DNA from: Phycisphaerales bacterium | GTDB taxonomy: Bacteria > Planctomycetota > Phycisphaerae > Phycisphaerales > UBA1924 | Direction: 5' to 3' | Assembly: GCA_022072615.1 (NCBI GenBank) | Contig: JAJVHS010000097.1 | Coordinates: 1-58,562 of the forward strand | Length of the DNA: 58,562 bases | Shown here: positions 35,878 through 45,260 of the stretch, piece after piece | How positions within the stretch are numbered: position 1 is the first letter of the stretch | Layout of the letters: each line of letters opens with the position of its first letter | The notes under the pieces: model-generated | Seen by the model: only the letters and a program-made list of their open reading frames with translations | The model's database searches: none | What the model was told of the DNA's origin: nothing | Made by a program: the position numbers and the translations under genes

Positions 35878-36657
35878 ATGAGCACGATCAACGAGCACGG
35901 TCAGGCTGTCAAGGGGGACGCGCTGGTCATCCAGCCGGTCGCTTCCTCCTTCGACGAGGGCGATCCCCACGGGTTCGGCAAGGGACACCACCACGGGCAC
36001 ATCATCATGTCGGCGACCACGCTGCGGATGGTGCTGGTCGTCCTGCTGGTGTTCACGGTGGCGACCGTCGCCGCGGCCCAGTTCGAGATGTGGGCGCAGT
36101 CGTTCTTCGACATCGTGCTGCCGCGCTGGGTGAACGTCGCCGTCGCCCTGTCGATCGCGACCGTCAAGAGCGCGCTGGTGCTGCTGTACTTCATGCAGCT
36201 GCGGTACGACAACCCGATCAACACCATCGTCTTCCTCTTCACGCTCTTTGCCTTTGCGCTGTTCCTGGGCTTCACGGTGCTGGACCTGGGCCACCGCGAC
36301 ACGATCTATTCCTACAAGGCGGGCGAGGTGACGCCGGGCGGCCTGGGGCTGAACCGCCGAACCGGGGAGCGCAACGAGGCCGGCGAGGTCGTCACCGAGA
36401 CCGTGACCGGGTCGATCGTCGCGTTCGCCAGGCAGAAGTACCTCGAACGACTGGCAACCGAACTGGGCGACATGGAGCTTGCCCGCGAGGAATTCGCCCG
36501 TCGCGAGGCCATTTTCCGCCACAGCCACGGCGCTGACGGGCACGGGCCGTCGGTCAGCGATAACAATCACAGCCGTGCCCGCACCGGGCTGACCCCCGAC
36601 CTGTACGACGCGGCGCCGGCCGGCCACGGAGACGGCCACGGCGCGGCCGGTCACTGA
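35878..36657 (+). CDS. Cytochrome c oxidase subunit IV-type protein, extended
   Basis: A 259-residue protein. Residues about 40-140 hold three membrane helices with the COX4_pro pattern (NVAVALSIATVKSALVLLYFMQLRYDNPINTIVFLFTLFAFALFL). The KSALVLLYFMHL-like segment is the hallmark of bacterial subunit IV. Unlike the usual protein of about 100 residues, this one has a 40-residue His-rich N-terminus and a 110-residue soluble C-terminal part that is helical and charged and ends His/Gly-rich. It is the fourth oxidase gene after subunits II, I and III. The extra domain is unexplained. Confidence 0.87.
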   Translation: MSTINEHGQAVKGDALVIQPVASSFDEGDPHGFGKGHHHGHIIMSATTLRMVLVVLLVFTVATVAAAQFEMWAQSFFDIVLPRWVNVAVALSIATVKSALVLLYFMQLRYDNPINTIVFLFTLFAFALFLGFTVLDLGHRDTIYSYKAGEVTPGGLGLNRRTGERNEAGEVVTETVTGSIVAFARQKYLERLATELGDMELAREEFARREAIFRHSHGADGHGPSVSDNNHSRARTGLTPDLYDAAPAGHGDGHGAAGH

Positions 36658-36700
36658 TCGGCGAGTGGGAAAGGTGGCGCGAGGGGACGGGAACTTTGCC

Positions 36701-37471
36701 ATGTCGTCCACACGCACCATCGCTTTCATCGTCGCGCTCCTGGCCTGCGGGGCCATGCTCGGCAGCGGGTACCTGATGGCCCGGCGGATCGGCGCGTTCC
36801 ACCGCGAAAACCCGCGCGAAATCTTCGCCTTCCAGCGCATCGACTACCGCGAATTCGAGTTCGCCGGTCGCAAGGTGACCCTGACCGACGAGGAGCAGGA
36901 CGGCATCAAGTATCTCCGCGTGACGTACGGGGACGCTCAGGAGCGTCTGCTCGTCACCGTCCCGATCGAGGCGAAGCTGCCGGGGCTCGCCGGGCACGAG
37001 CGCTGGATGCGGGCATTGATGTTCTCGTCGGCGATGGGCAAACGCATCAACGAGGTCCAGGCCGACCTTGCCTCGGGAAAGGTGAAGCCGCGCCTGGCGA
37101 TCGTGACCCGGACGCCGCCGCCCGGCCAGCCCGAGGCGTACGAGGGGCGGCTCAACCCCAAGGCGTGGGTGTTCGACTTCTACGAGTTCAAGCCCGAGGG
37201 CGGCTTTGAACACCAGCGGCTCGGCTTCCCCACGACCAAGCAGCACCAGCCCGACAAGCCGGGCGAGCTCCGCGAGAATACGTGGGAGTACCAGGCCGCG
37301 CTGTCCGTGATCCCAGAGGGCATCGCCCCCAAGCCGAAGTTCACCAACGACGGGCTCAAGGCCGCGGGCTGGACGCTTCCGGCGACCAGCCTCTCGACGC
37401 TCGTCATGCTCGGGGCGATCGGGTTTGCCGCCGCCGTCGGCAAGCGCCGGGTGCAGGTCGCCGCGGCGTGA
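36701..37471 (+). CDS. Unknown membrane-anchored protein at the end of the oxidase operon
   Basis: A 256-residue protein with an N-terminal membrane helix (about 5-27) and a second one near the C-terminus (about 225-245), giving a periplasmic domain of nearly 200 residues. That domain contains conserved-looking segments AFQRIDYREFEFAGRKVTL, RLLVTVPIEAKLPGLAGHERWMRALMFSSAMGKRINE and KAWVFDFYEFKPEGG. I do not recognise the family. Position directly after oxidase subunit IV suggests an assembly or accessory factor. ATG 36701 is taken as start; a GTG at 36665 is possible. Confidence 0.75.
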   Translation: MSSTRTIAFIVALLACGAMLGSGYLMARRIGAFHRENPREIFAFQRIDYREFEFAGRKVTLTDEEQDGIKYLRVTYGDAQERLLVTVPIEAKLPGLAGHERWMRALMFSSAMGKRINEVQADLASGKVKPRLAIVTRTPPPGQPEAYEGRLNPKAWVFDFYEFKPEGGFEHQRLGFPTTKQHQPDKPGELRENTWEYQAALSVIPEGIAPKPKFTNDGLKAAGWTLPATSLSTLVMLGAIGFAAAVGKRRVQVAAA

Positions 37472-37529
37472 ACAGCGCCGGCGTCGCCGTATGCACGGTG
37501 GAATCGGGCGGTTTCCGGGGAGATTTCTC

Positions 37530-38579
37530 ATGGCCAGCAGCCGTTCCGCCGGGCAATCTCGCGCATCCTCTCGAGGCACAACACCCGATTCGGTCGGCGG
37601 CGCGAACACCGCTTCCAAGGCCGGCTCCGCTCGTCAGCCCCAGCCTGCCGTTCAACCCGAGCCGGGCGCGGCGTCGACGCTGATCGACCGACGGATCGCC
37701 GAGCTGAAGGCCGGCGAAGCGAGCTGGCGCGGCGACACGCTCGCTCACATCCGGGCGATCATCCTCGCGGCCGACTCTTCGATCTTCGAGGAATGGAAGT
37801 GGGAGACTCCGGTGTGGTCTCATCCCCGAGCGGGGATCATCTGCACCGGCGAGACGTACAAAAAGGCCGTCAAGCTCACGTTCGCAAAGGGCGCGAGAGT
37901 CCCCGACCCCCGCGGCCTGTTCAACGCCAGTCTCGAGGGAAACACACGACGAGCGATCGATGTCCGCGAGGGCGACACCGTGAACGCGGCGGCGCTCAAG
38001 GCGCTCGTGAAGGCCGCGATCAAGCTCTGTCGCATGGGCGAAGGAGGGTTCACCATGCCGACCAGGAAGCCCGCCCGATCGTCAAGGACTCCCAAGCCCG
38101 GCACGCGAGCCGACGGCGAACGCCGCAATACCAAGGTCGCCAGCTCCAGCGCCCGCAACGCCAAGCCCAGGCTTCTCTCGGGCGGCAACCCGCAGATTGA
38201 CAAGGGGTACGGCGAGGCGCCGGTCCGAGCGTACATCGCCGCCATGCCAGGCTGGAAGCGAGACGTTGGTCGAGCGCTGGACGAGATCATCACGCGAGCC
38301 GTGCCCGGTGTACGCAAGGCCGTCAAGTGGAACTCCCCGCTCTACGGCGCGGAGGGCGAGGACAACGGCTGGTTCCTCAGCTTCCACTGCTTCGACAGGT
38401 ACATCAAGGTGGCGTTCTTCCGGGGTGCCGAGCTCGACCCGCTCCCGCCCGTGGCCTCCAGGCAGAAGCACGTCCGGTACCTGCACGTGTTCGAGAAGGG
38501 AACCGGCGAGGCGTTCGACGAGTCCCTGTTTGCGCGGTGGGTGATGCAGGCGAGCAGGTTGGCGGGCGAAGTGATGTGA
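37530..38579 (+). CDS. Protein with two DUF1801-type domains
   Basis: A 349-residue protein. Residues about 55-160 form a first DUF1801-like domain (EEWKWETPVWSHPRAGIICTGETYKKAVKLTFAKGA, GLFNASLEG, RRAIDVREGD). Residues about 225-345 form a second (AMPGWKRDVGRALDEIITRAVPGVRKAVKWNSPLYG, GWFLSFHCFDRYIKVAFFRGA). The domains are usually single and their role is unknown. The linker is a basic Ser/Pro/Lys-rich stretch that begins with its own Met at 38055, preceded by a good ribosome site, so a shorter product of only the second domain may also be made. No signal peptide. Confidence 0.85.
   Translation: MASSRSAGQSRASSRGTTPDSVGGANTASKAGSARQPQPAVQPEPGAASTLIDRRIAELKAGEASWRGDTLAHIRAIILAADSSIFEEWKWETPVWSHPRAGIICTGETYKKAVKLTFAKGARVPDPRGLFNASLEGNTRRAIDVREGDTVNAAALKALVKAAIKLCRMGEGGFTMPTRKPARSSRTPKPGTRADGERRNTKVASSSARNAKPRLLSGGNPQIDKGYGEAPVRAYIAAMPGWKRDVGRALDEIITRAVPGVRKAVKWNSPLYGAEGEDNGWFLSFHCFDRYIKVAFFRGAELDPLPPVASRQKHVRYLHVFEKGTGEAFDESLFARWVMQASRLAGEVM
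38042..38048 (+). promoter_or_regulatory. Internal ribosome-binding site inside the double DUF1801 gene
   Basis: AAGGAGG lies six bases before an in-frame ATG at 38055, which starts the reading MPTRKPARSS at the junction of the two domains. This is the best ribosome site of the gene, better than the one for the full-length start. Confidence 0.5.
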
Positions 38580-38681
38580 GAGGTCCCCGTCGCGAAGCGG
38601 CGTCTTGGTCCGGTCGCTCCGGGCGGTGATTCGCGAACCGACACAATCGGTGACCGGGCTCGCGTGCCTGGTGGCCGCACC

Positions 38682-40058
38682 TCAGCCCATCCGCAAGGGC
38701 TCGAAGCCGGGCCGGTATTCGCGACGCACGATGGTCCTGGTCGCCTCCGCGTGATTGGTGAACGTCAGCGAGGCGCGGTCCCAGTTCAGCACCTGCCCGG
38801 GGTACTTGGCCGCCTTCACCGCGAGCAGCCCCGGCTCTGTGCAGCGCAGTCCGACGCTGAAGGGCGCCCACAGGTGCGGCGTCTGCTTCCCGAGGGCCTT
38901 GTCCACCCACGCGTGCCAGTGGTTGAACGACTCGTACTTAGGGAGGCCGGGCCACTGCATCCCGTCTGTCATCTTGCCCTCGCGCCAGATCTCGATCGGT
39001 CCCTCTGGCGGCAGCACCAGCGTCCCGCCCTCGCATACCACGATGGTGAGCACCCCGCTCTTCCATTCACCCTCGCCGATCCCCAGCTGGCCGCGATCGG
39101 GCTTGAGGTTGGTGTCGTAGAAGTAGAAGTTGCACGTCGAGTTGGCGAACTTGTCGCTCTTGACCGGGTAGGTCAGCGTCGAGAGCACGCGGTCGGCGTG
39201 GAAGAACGAGAGGTCGCGCGAAGGCGTGCGTGAGCACACCTGCACCGGGCTCTGCAGCTCGGGGAAGGCGTAGAACAGCACATCGGTCGTGTGCACGACC
39301 CAGTCGGCGATCTGGCCGCCGCCGTACTTCCACCAGCTCCGCCACTGGCGCTGCACCATGTTCGGGCGGCACGGCTCGTATTGAGCGCCGTTGAGCCACA
39401 GATCGTAGTTGAAGCCCGCGGGCGGTTCGATCGGGTCGCCCAGCTTGCCGTCGGTGAAGTAGTACCCGCCGGCCAGCGCCCCGTTGCCGAACGCGACGTG
39501 CGCCTCGATCACGCGCCCCAGCCCGCCGCTGCGCAGGATGTCCACGGTGGCCCGCCGAGCCTCGCTCTGGATCCGCTGCGCGCCCACCTGCGTCACCAGG
39601 TCGGGCCGGGCGTTGATCGCGCGCTGGAGAAGCTCGAGTTCCTCGAGCTGCTGCACCAGCGGCTTCTGCCCGTACACGTGCTTGCCGCGCGAGAGAGCCA
39701 GGGTCATGATGCTGCAGTGCGAGTGGTCTGGCGTCGAGACGATCACCGCGTCGAACTTGTCCCCGTGCTTGTCGAAGGCCTCACGGTAGTCGGCGCAGGT
39801 GAACGCATTGGGATGCTCCTTGGCCGCCTGCGCCAGGGCGTTCGAGTCGACGTCGCACAGCCCGACGATCTCCGCCAGCGGGTGCGAGGCGATGGTCTGG
39901 CGATCCGCCCCGCCGATCGTGCCGATGACCCCGATCGAGAGCACGCGGAGCTTGGTATCGGCCGGGCGGGCAAACAGCCGGGGTGACGCCATCGCCAGGG
40001 CTCCGGCGGCCGTGACGTGCTTGATGAACCGGCGACGCGACGTGCTGCTGTACTGCAT
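38682..40058 (-). CDS. Gfo/Idh/MocA family oxidoreductase, Tat-exported
   Basis: A 458-residue protein. The N-terminus MQYSSTSRRRFIKHVTAAGALAMASPRLFA is a Tat signal and fixes the start at 40058. The Rossmann part follows: LSIGVIGTIGGADRQ as the nucleotide loop, IVGLCDVDS, then VIVSTPDHSH and HVYGQKPLVQ, the planctomycete variant of the EKP motif with Gln before Lys. The C-terminal sheet domain has WWKYGGGQIADWVVHTTDVLFYAFPE. Such proteins act on sugars or inositols with bound NAD(P); the substrate is unknown. It is divergent from another member at 40369. Confidence 0.92.
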   Translation of the reverse strand: MQYSSTSRRRFIKHVTAAGALAMASPRLFARPADTKLRVLSIGVIGTIGGADRQTIASHPLAEIVGLCDVDSNALAQAAKEHPNAFTCADYREAFDKHGDKFDAVIVSTPDHSHCSIMTLALSRGKHVYGQKPLVQQLEELELLQRAINARPDLVTQVGAQRIQSEARRATVDILRSGGLGRVIEAHVAFGNGALAGGYYFTDGKLGDPIEPPAGFNYDLWLNGAQYEPCRPNMVQRQWRSWWKYGGGQIADWVVHTTDVLFYAFPELQSPVQVCSRTPSRDLSFFHADRVLSTLTYPVKSDKFANSTCNFYFYDTNLKPDRGQLGIGEGEWKSGVLTIVVCEGGTLVLPPEGPIEIWREGKMTDGMQWPGLPKYESFNHWHAWVDKALGKQTPHLWAPFSVGLRCTEPGLLAVKAAKYPGQVLNWDRASLTFTNHAEATRTIVRREYRPGFEPLRMG

Positions 40059-40368
40059 GACGGCATCCTTGAAAGAAGGGCGGCCCGGAACCGGCCACGG
40101 CACAGTCTAACGAGTTCACGCGTCCCGAGCGACCGGCAGCGGCCCGGCCGCCCGCGGAGAGGAGAGTTCCCTCCTGGAGGCCGTTTCCAGCGCGTCGCGA
40201 AAGGGTTCTTGAACTGGTCGCTTCCCGACTCCTCGTGTACCCTGAGCGTGCGATCGCCGCCGGGGCTCGTCCACCCGCCAGCAGCGGGGGAGACGTGGTT
40301 CAACCGGGCCCGGGTGACCGCGGCTTGGATGTCCGCCAGGCGCCATGATCCGCGCACGAGGAAATACC

Positions 40369-41769
40369 ATGATCACTTCAAGAACCCGACGCGAGTTTCT
40401 GACCGACGCCACCGGCTTTACGGCGGCGACGCTGCTGGGCGCACGCGCGCTGGGGTCGGTGCACTCGAGCGTGGACGACACCATCCGTGTGGCGGTCGTC
40501 GGATGCGGGTCGCGCGGCGCCGGCGCCGCGGTCGATGCCCTTTCCGTCACCCGCGGGCCGGTAAAGCTCATCGCCATGGCCGACGTCTTCCAGGACCGTG
40601 TCGCCCGCAGCCACGAAGCCATCACCTCCTCGCTCACCGAGGACCCGGCGAGCACGGCGATCACGGGACTGGACGTCCCGCCCGAACGGCGCTTCGTGGG
40701 CTTCGACGGGTACCGGCACGCGATGGACTGCCTGAAGCCCGGCGACATCGTGATTCTCGCCACGCCGCCCGCCTTCCGCTGGGTGCACTTCAAGTACGCG
40801 ATCGAGAGGGGCCTCAACGTCTTCATGGAGAAGCCCCTCTGCGTCGACGGCCCGACGGGGCGGCGCATGCTCGAGCTCGCGGAGCTTTCGCGCGAGAGGG
40901 ACCTCAAGGTCGCGGTGGGCCTGATGGGCCGGCACAACCGGGGGATGCAGGAGCTGGCGCGACGCGTGCAGGACGGCGAACTGGGGGAGATCATCACGCA
41001 GCACGGCTACCGCATGCAGGGGTCGATCGCCACGTTCAGGTCGCCCCTCAAGCCCGAGGGAGTCTCGGAGCTCGAGTACCAGCTCCGGCGGTTCCACAGC
41101 TTCCTGTGGGCCAGCGGCGGGGGGTTCAACGACTTCTTCATCCACATCATCGACGGCCTGTGCTGGATGAAGGGCGCGTGGCCGCAGCGGGCCCAGGCGC
41201 TGGGCGGCCGCCACTACCGGTCGCGCGACGGCGTGCTCTACATCGATCAGAACCTGGATACCTACGCGGTCGAGTACACCTACCCCGACGGCACCAAGCT
41301 CATGTTCGACGGTCGCAACATCGACGGCTGCCAGGAACGGTTCATGAGCTACATGCACGGCACCAAGGGCTCGGCGATCGTCTCGGCCTACAGCGACTGC
41401 GGGTCGCCCGCGAGCATCCACCGCCTCCGCACGCTCACGCCCGAGAGCCTGGTCTGGCGAGCGGAGATCCCGGCCGGCGAGAACAACCCATACCAGAACG
41501 AGTGGAACGACTTTGTCGCCGCCATCCGCGACGGCAAGAAGTACAACGAGGCCAGGTACGGCATCGAGGCGAGCATCGTGTGCAACATGGGCCGCATGGC
41601 GGCCCACACCGGGCGCGAGATCACGTTCGACGAGATCCTCGCCTGCCCGCACGAGTTTGCGCCCGGTGTCGACAGCCTGACGGTCGAGTCTCCCGCCCCG
41701 CTGCTCGCCGATGCGGAGGGCCGCTACCCCGTCCCGCAGCCGGGCGTGGTGACCGACCGGGAGTATTGA
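40369..41769 (+). CDS. Gfo/Idh/MocA family oxidoreductase, Tat-exported
   Basis: A 466-residue protein whose start MITSRTRREFLTDATGF is a Tat signal. GAGG before ATG 40369 supports this start over ATG 40345. The nucleotide-binding loop is VAVVGCGSRGAGAA. The catalytic EKP motif is intact (VFMEKPLCVDGPTGRRM). The C-terminal domain has GGGFNDFFIHIIDGLCWMKGAWP and ends PVPQPGVVTDREY. Its gene is divergent from the relative at 38682-40058, with about 310 bases between. The two differ enough (EKP against QKP) to be separate subfamilies. Substrate unknown. Confidence 0.92.
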   Translation: MITSRTRREFLTDATGFTAATLLGARALGSVHSSVDDTIRVAVVGCGSRGAGAAVDALSVTRGPVKLIAMADVFQDRVARSHEAITSSLTEDPASTAITGLDVPPERRFVGFDGYRHAMDCLKPGDIVILATPPAFRWVHFKYAIERGLNVFMEKPLCVDGPTGRRMLELAELSRERDLKVAVGLMGRHNRGMQELARRVQDGELGEIITQHGYRMQGSIATFRSPLKPEGVSELEYQLRRFHSFLWASGGGFNDFFIHIIDGLCWMKGAWPQRAQALGGRHYRSRDGVLYIDQNLDTYAVEYTYPDGTKLMFDGRNIDGCQERFMSYMHGTKGSAIVSAYSDCGSPASIHRLRTLTPESLVWRAEIPAGENNPYQNEWNDFVAAIRDGKKYNEARYGIEASIVCNMGRMAAHTGREITFDEILACPHEFAPGVDSLTVESPAPLLADAEGRYPVPQPGVVTDREY

Positions 41770-41881
41770 GTTTTTTACCGCGGAGGGGGCGGGTGCGTCA
41801 GGGCTCTCCAGACGATGGGCGCGGCGGCGATCACCCATCACCCCGCGGACCGTCAAGTGATGGGCGGCTGAGCCACGCCCG

Positions 41882-43012
41882 TCACGATGCGGACGGGCTC
41901 GTGAGCCCCGGCGGCGGCTGTTTCGCCAGGTCGGTGCGTCCGAACCACTTCCGCCCGAGCCACAGGGACACGCCGACCAGCCCGATGAGGACCGGCACTT
42001 CCACCAGCGGGCCGATCACGGTGGCGAACGCGGTTTCAGAGGCGATCCCGAAGACCGAGATTGCCACGGCGATCGCGAGTTCGAAGTTGTTGCCGCTGGC
42101 CGTGAACGCCAGCGTGGCGGAGCGCTCATAATCCGCCCCGACACGCCTGGCCATGAAGAACGAGACGAAGAACATGAGAACGAAGTAGAGGCTGAGCGGA
42201 ACGGCGATCCGCAGGATGTCCAGCGGGACGCCCACGATGCGTTCGCCCTGAAGGCTGAACATCACGATGATCGTGAACAGCAGCGCCACCAGGGTGACCG
42301 GCGAGATGCGGGGAATGAACCGCTGGGTGTACCAGGCATCGCCCTTGATCGGGCGCAGAATGGCGCGCGTGATCATTCCGGCGAAAAAGGGAATGCCCAG
42401 GTAGATCATCACGCTCTTGAAGATGCTGGCCACGCTCACATCGACCACCACACCCCTGAGCCCGATGAGCGGCGGCAGCCAGGTCATGAACACCCACGCG
42501 TAGATCCCGAAGAACAGCACCTGGAAGATGCTGTTGAACGCCACCAGTCCCGCCGCGTACTCGGCGCTCCCCTTGGCAAGGTCGTTCCAGACCAGCACCA
42601 TCGCGATGCACCGGGCCAGCCCGACCATGATGAGCCCGAGCATGTATCCCGGCCTGTCGTGGAGGAACACGACGGCCAGGGCGAACATCAGCGCCGGGCC
42701 GACGATCCAGTTCTGCACCAGCGAGATCACCAGCACCTTCCAATCCCGGAAGATCTTGGGCAGTTCCTCGTACCGCACCTTGGCCAGCGGCGGGTACATC
42801 ATCAGGATCAGGCCCACCGCGATCGGGATGTTGGTCGTTCCCACCGTCACGGCGTCGACGGCATCGCGAATGCCGGGCGCCAGCCGGCCGAGCAGCACGC
42901 CCGACGCCATCGCCCCGAAGATCCACAACGTCAGGTAGCGATCAAGGAAGGCAAGTCGCGTACGCGCCGAACAAGGCGGGTTGCATGTGGCTGTGCTGGG
43001 GGCGTCGGACAT
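41882..43012 (-). CDS. acr3: Arsenite efflux transporter, ACR3 family
   Basis: A 376-residue protein with ten membrane helices. Family segments are plain: [59 protein letters not shown] with the essential Cys, and [20 protein letters not shown]. It exports As(III) using the proton gradient. AGGAG lies eight bases before the ATG. No arsR, arsC or arsenical chaperone gene is beside it, so its regulation is not visible here. Confidence 0.95.
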   Translation of the reverse strand: MSDAPSTATCNPPCSARTRLAFLDRYLTLWIFGAMASGVLLGRLAPGIRDAVDAVTVGTTNIPIAVGLILMMYPPLAKVRYEELPKIFRDWKVLVISLVQNWIVGPALMFALAVVFLHDRPGYMLGLIMVGLARCIAMVLVWNDLAKGSAEYAAGLVAFNSIFQVLFFGIYAWVFMTWLPPLIGLRGVVVDVSVASIFKSVMIYLGIPFFAGMITRAILRPIKGDAWYTQRFIPRISPVTLVALLFTIIVMFSLQGERIVGVPLDILRIAVPLSLYFVLMFFVSFFMARRVGADYERSATLAFTASGNNFELAIAVAISVFGIASETAFATVIGPLVEVPVLIGLVGVSLWLGRKWFGRTDLAKQPPPGLTSPSAS

Positions 43013-43239
43013 GGGTGGCGCTCCTGGTTGTGTAGCAGCGAATGAGAGTCGTGGAATGATGACGCTGAGCCTCGGCGGCGATCGCGGTTCGCACCGCGAT
43101 CACTGCTTCGACGGGAACTGGCAGGATGCTCGGGCCGGCGGATCCTGCACGCGGCGCGATCCCGGGACCGCCAGACGGCGCACGGCCAAACGACAGCAAC
43201 AGCGCCAACGGCGCCAGGTGTGGATTACCGTCCGGGTTG

Positions 43240-44055
43240 TCAGGACGCGCGCCGGTCCCCGATCCCGACGGGATGGCCCTCGACATCGACCGGCCATGCA
43301 CCGGCCGTGGTCGGGTTGATTCGAAATGCGCCTTGCGTGCCGACGGGTGCACGGCGTCTGACTCCGAGCCGGCGTGCCGATGGGTGACCGCCCGCTCGAT
43401 TCGGGAAGGTTCCGTCTGCCATGTTATTCATGCTCGACGGGCTTGAGCGGAGGTCGACGGGGGGCGGGCCATCGACCACCCCACCCACATGCTCGCCGAC
43501 GTCCGGCCACCCTTTCAATCGTGCCCTGGACGGCGCACCGACGTCTGGCGGCCGCGGCAGACCGAGGCGTTGCACTTCCTCCTCGAACAGCTTCTGGGGC
43601 TCCGTCCGCAGCGCGACCATTCTGACGGTGCGTAGCTTGCCCGCCGGCTCCGAGTGGATCTCGACCCAGCGGCACTCGAAACAGAGGACGTACGTTGTCG
43701 TGCCGAAGGCGTCGGACACGCGCAGCGCGTGGCGCGGCAGGAAGCACAGTGCCCCCTGGCCGTGCTCGTCGATCGCCGCGAGCACCGACGAAAGGAGCAC
43801 CGCCTGCCGCTCTGCTTCGCGTACCTCTGCCCGGCCGATGGTCTTCGCCATTCCATACTCAACCGGTCCCGGCAGCGCTGGTGTCTGATCGGGGTCCAGC
43901 GAGTACAGCGTCATCCGTACTCCGGATGCGGGCGACCAGCGATTCGCAGCTTGTATCAGCCCGAATGCGAGCAGCCCCACGGCGCCGGCCGCGATCATCC
44001 AGAGGCCCCACCTCCGGCTTGAGAGAGCCCGCGCGGTGTCTGCGGTCTTCCTCAT
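43240..44055 (-). CDS. Hypothetical membrane-anchored protein
   Basis: A 271-residue reading from ATG 44055 has one N-terminal membrane helix (about residues 16-37) and a soluble part with segments GMAKTIGRAEVREAERQAVLLSSVLAAI and TTYVLCFECRWVEIHSEPAGKLRTVRMVA. The first 170 residues look like a real protein. After about residue 185 the sequence becomes Pro/Arg/Gly-rich and less convincing, so the original stop may have been lost or the C-terminus is disordered. I do not recognise the family. It is divergent from the beta-helix gene at 44220. Confidence 0.55.
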   Translation of the reverse strand: MRKTADTARALSSRRWGLWMIAAGAVGLLAFGLIQAANRWSPASGVRMTLYSLDPDQTPALPGPVEYGMAKTIGRAEVREAERQAVLLSSVLAAIDEHGQGALCFLPRHALRVSDAFGTTTYVLCFECRWVEIHSEPAGKLRTVRMVALRTEPQKLFEEEVQRLGLPRPPDVGAPSRARLKGWPDVGEHVGGVVDGPPPVDLRSSPSSMNNMADGTFPNRAGGHPSARRLGVRRRAPVGTQGAFRINPTTAGAWPVDVEGHPVGIGDRRAS

Positions 44056-44219
44056 GTTCTTGCAGAATAGGTCGGCCGCTGAACGCGAGGCCAACGGGCT
44101 GTTTCCGCGGCCGCAACCTCCCGGCACGGCGGCGGATGACGACACACACTGCGTCCAAGCGCTTGCACGCCCGGGCCCGGTCGACTACCTTGGCGCCATC
44201 GCATGAGGGGAGGGTTGGC

Positions 44220-45260
44220 ATGGAGCCCACTGATCGTCGTCTGGTTCTGGCCGGTGTGGGACTCGCGGGCGTCGCGGCGCTGTCGAGGCTTGCAAAGGCG
44301 GGCCCGTTGGATCCACCTCCGGGGCCGGTCGTGCCCACGGGAAGAACGCTCAGCGACGTGTATGACAAGGTGGCACGGACCGACGCGGGGCTCGCCGAGC
44401 CGCGGATCCCGGTGCAGAGCCTGCCGGGCAGCGGTACCGCGGTCCATGTCATCGACCAGCCCGGCAGCTATTACCTCACCGGGAACGTCGTGGGAGCGAC
44501 CGGAAAGCACGGAATCGAGATCCGGAGCAGCGACGTCACGCTCGACCTCGCGGGATTTGCTCTTCAGGGCCGATCGGACGCGCTCCACGGCATCACGGCG
44601 GGGGGATATTCCGGCATCCGCGTGTTCAACGGGAATGTCGGTGGATGGGGAGGTGACGGCGTGCAGCTCGGGTACGGGTGCCTGGCGGAATCAGTCCGGG
44701 CTGCCTCCAACGGTGGCTACGGGATCAGGATTGCCAGCGGCGTCGTGAACGGCTGCTCCTCCAGAAGCAATTCCTTGGGAGGGTTCAGCAGTGCCGGAGC
44801 CAGCTTCGTCCAATGCCGGGCGGAGGGTTGCGGAGTTGGATTCTTCTGCTCGTTCGGCTCGGCGTTGCACTCGTGCGTCGCGGACGGGAACGCCGCCGGG
44901 TACTACGTGGAACAGGACTCGGCGGTGGTCGCCTGCGTGGCTCGCAATTCGACGGATCAGGGGTACGTCGTCAGGACCCAGGCGCGGGCGATCAACTGCG
45001 AGAGCTACGGGCACGTGACAGGGTTCCTCATCTCCGAGGGCGTGTGCGACGGCTGCCATGCTTCCCGTGGGACGTCCGAGGGCTTCTACGCGGGGCCGGG
45101 CGCCAGGTCCCTCATCACCCGGTGCGTCGCATCGGGCAATACCACCAACTTCGCACTTTCTGAAGGCAACTCGTACGGACCCATTGTGGACGTGGCCGCG
45201 GCCGGTGACATCTCGGCCATCCCCAATGCGGGCCACCCGTGGGCGAACTTCGCCTATTGA
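44220..45260 (+). CDS. Secreted right-handed parallel beta-helix protein
   Basis: A 346-residue protein. The start METPDRR-like region MEPTDRRLVLAGVGLAGVAAL resembles a Tat or hydrophobic signal, then AKAGPLDPPPGPVVPTGRTLSDVYDKV, an entry segment I know from many planctomycete secreted proteins. From PGSYYLTGNVVG onward it forms a beta-helix with repeated coils (GIEIRSSDVTLDLAGFALQG, CRAEGCGVGFFCSFGSALHSCVADGNAAGYYVEQDSAVVACVARNST). GGGGAGGG precedes the ATG. Such folds bind or cut polysaccharides or form surface layers; no catalytic residues can be assigned. A CDGCH in the helix is a chance match to a heme motif. Confidence 0.82.
   Translation: MEPTDRRLVLAGVGLAGVAALSRLAKAGPLDPPPGPVVPTGRTLSDVYDKVARTDAGLAEPRIPVQSLPGSGTAVHVIDQPGSYYLTGNVVGATGKHGIEIRSSDVTLDLAGFALQGRSDALHGITAGGYSGIRVFNGNVGGWGGDGVQLGYGCLAESVRAASNGGYGIRIASGVVNGCSSRSNSLGGFSSAGASFVQCRAEGCGVGFFCSFGSALHSCVADGNAAGYYVEQDSAVVACVARNSTDQGYVVRTQARAINCESYGHVTGFLISEGVCDGCHASRGTSEGFYAGPGARSLITRCVASGNTTNFALSEGNSYGPIVDVAAAGDISAIPNAGHPWANFAY

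Noticed and set aside
41882..43012. An ars operon around acr3
   Set aside because: No arsR-, arsC- or arsM-like sequence could be read on either side; the transporter stands alone.
44220..45260. A CXXCH (CDGCH) in the beta-helix protein that could be a heme site
   Set aside because: It is a single copy on a coil of a beta-helix rich in Cys, with no other cytochrome features; taken as chance.
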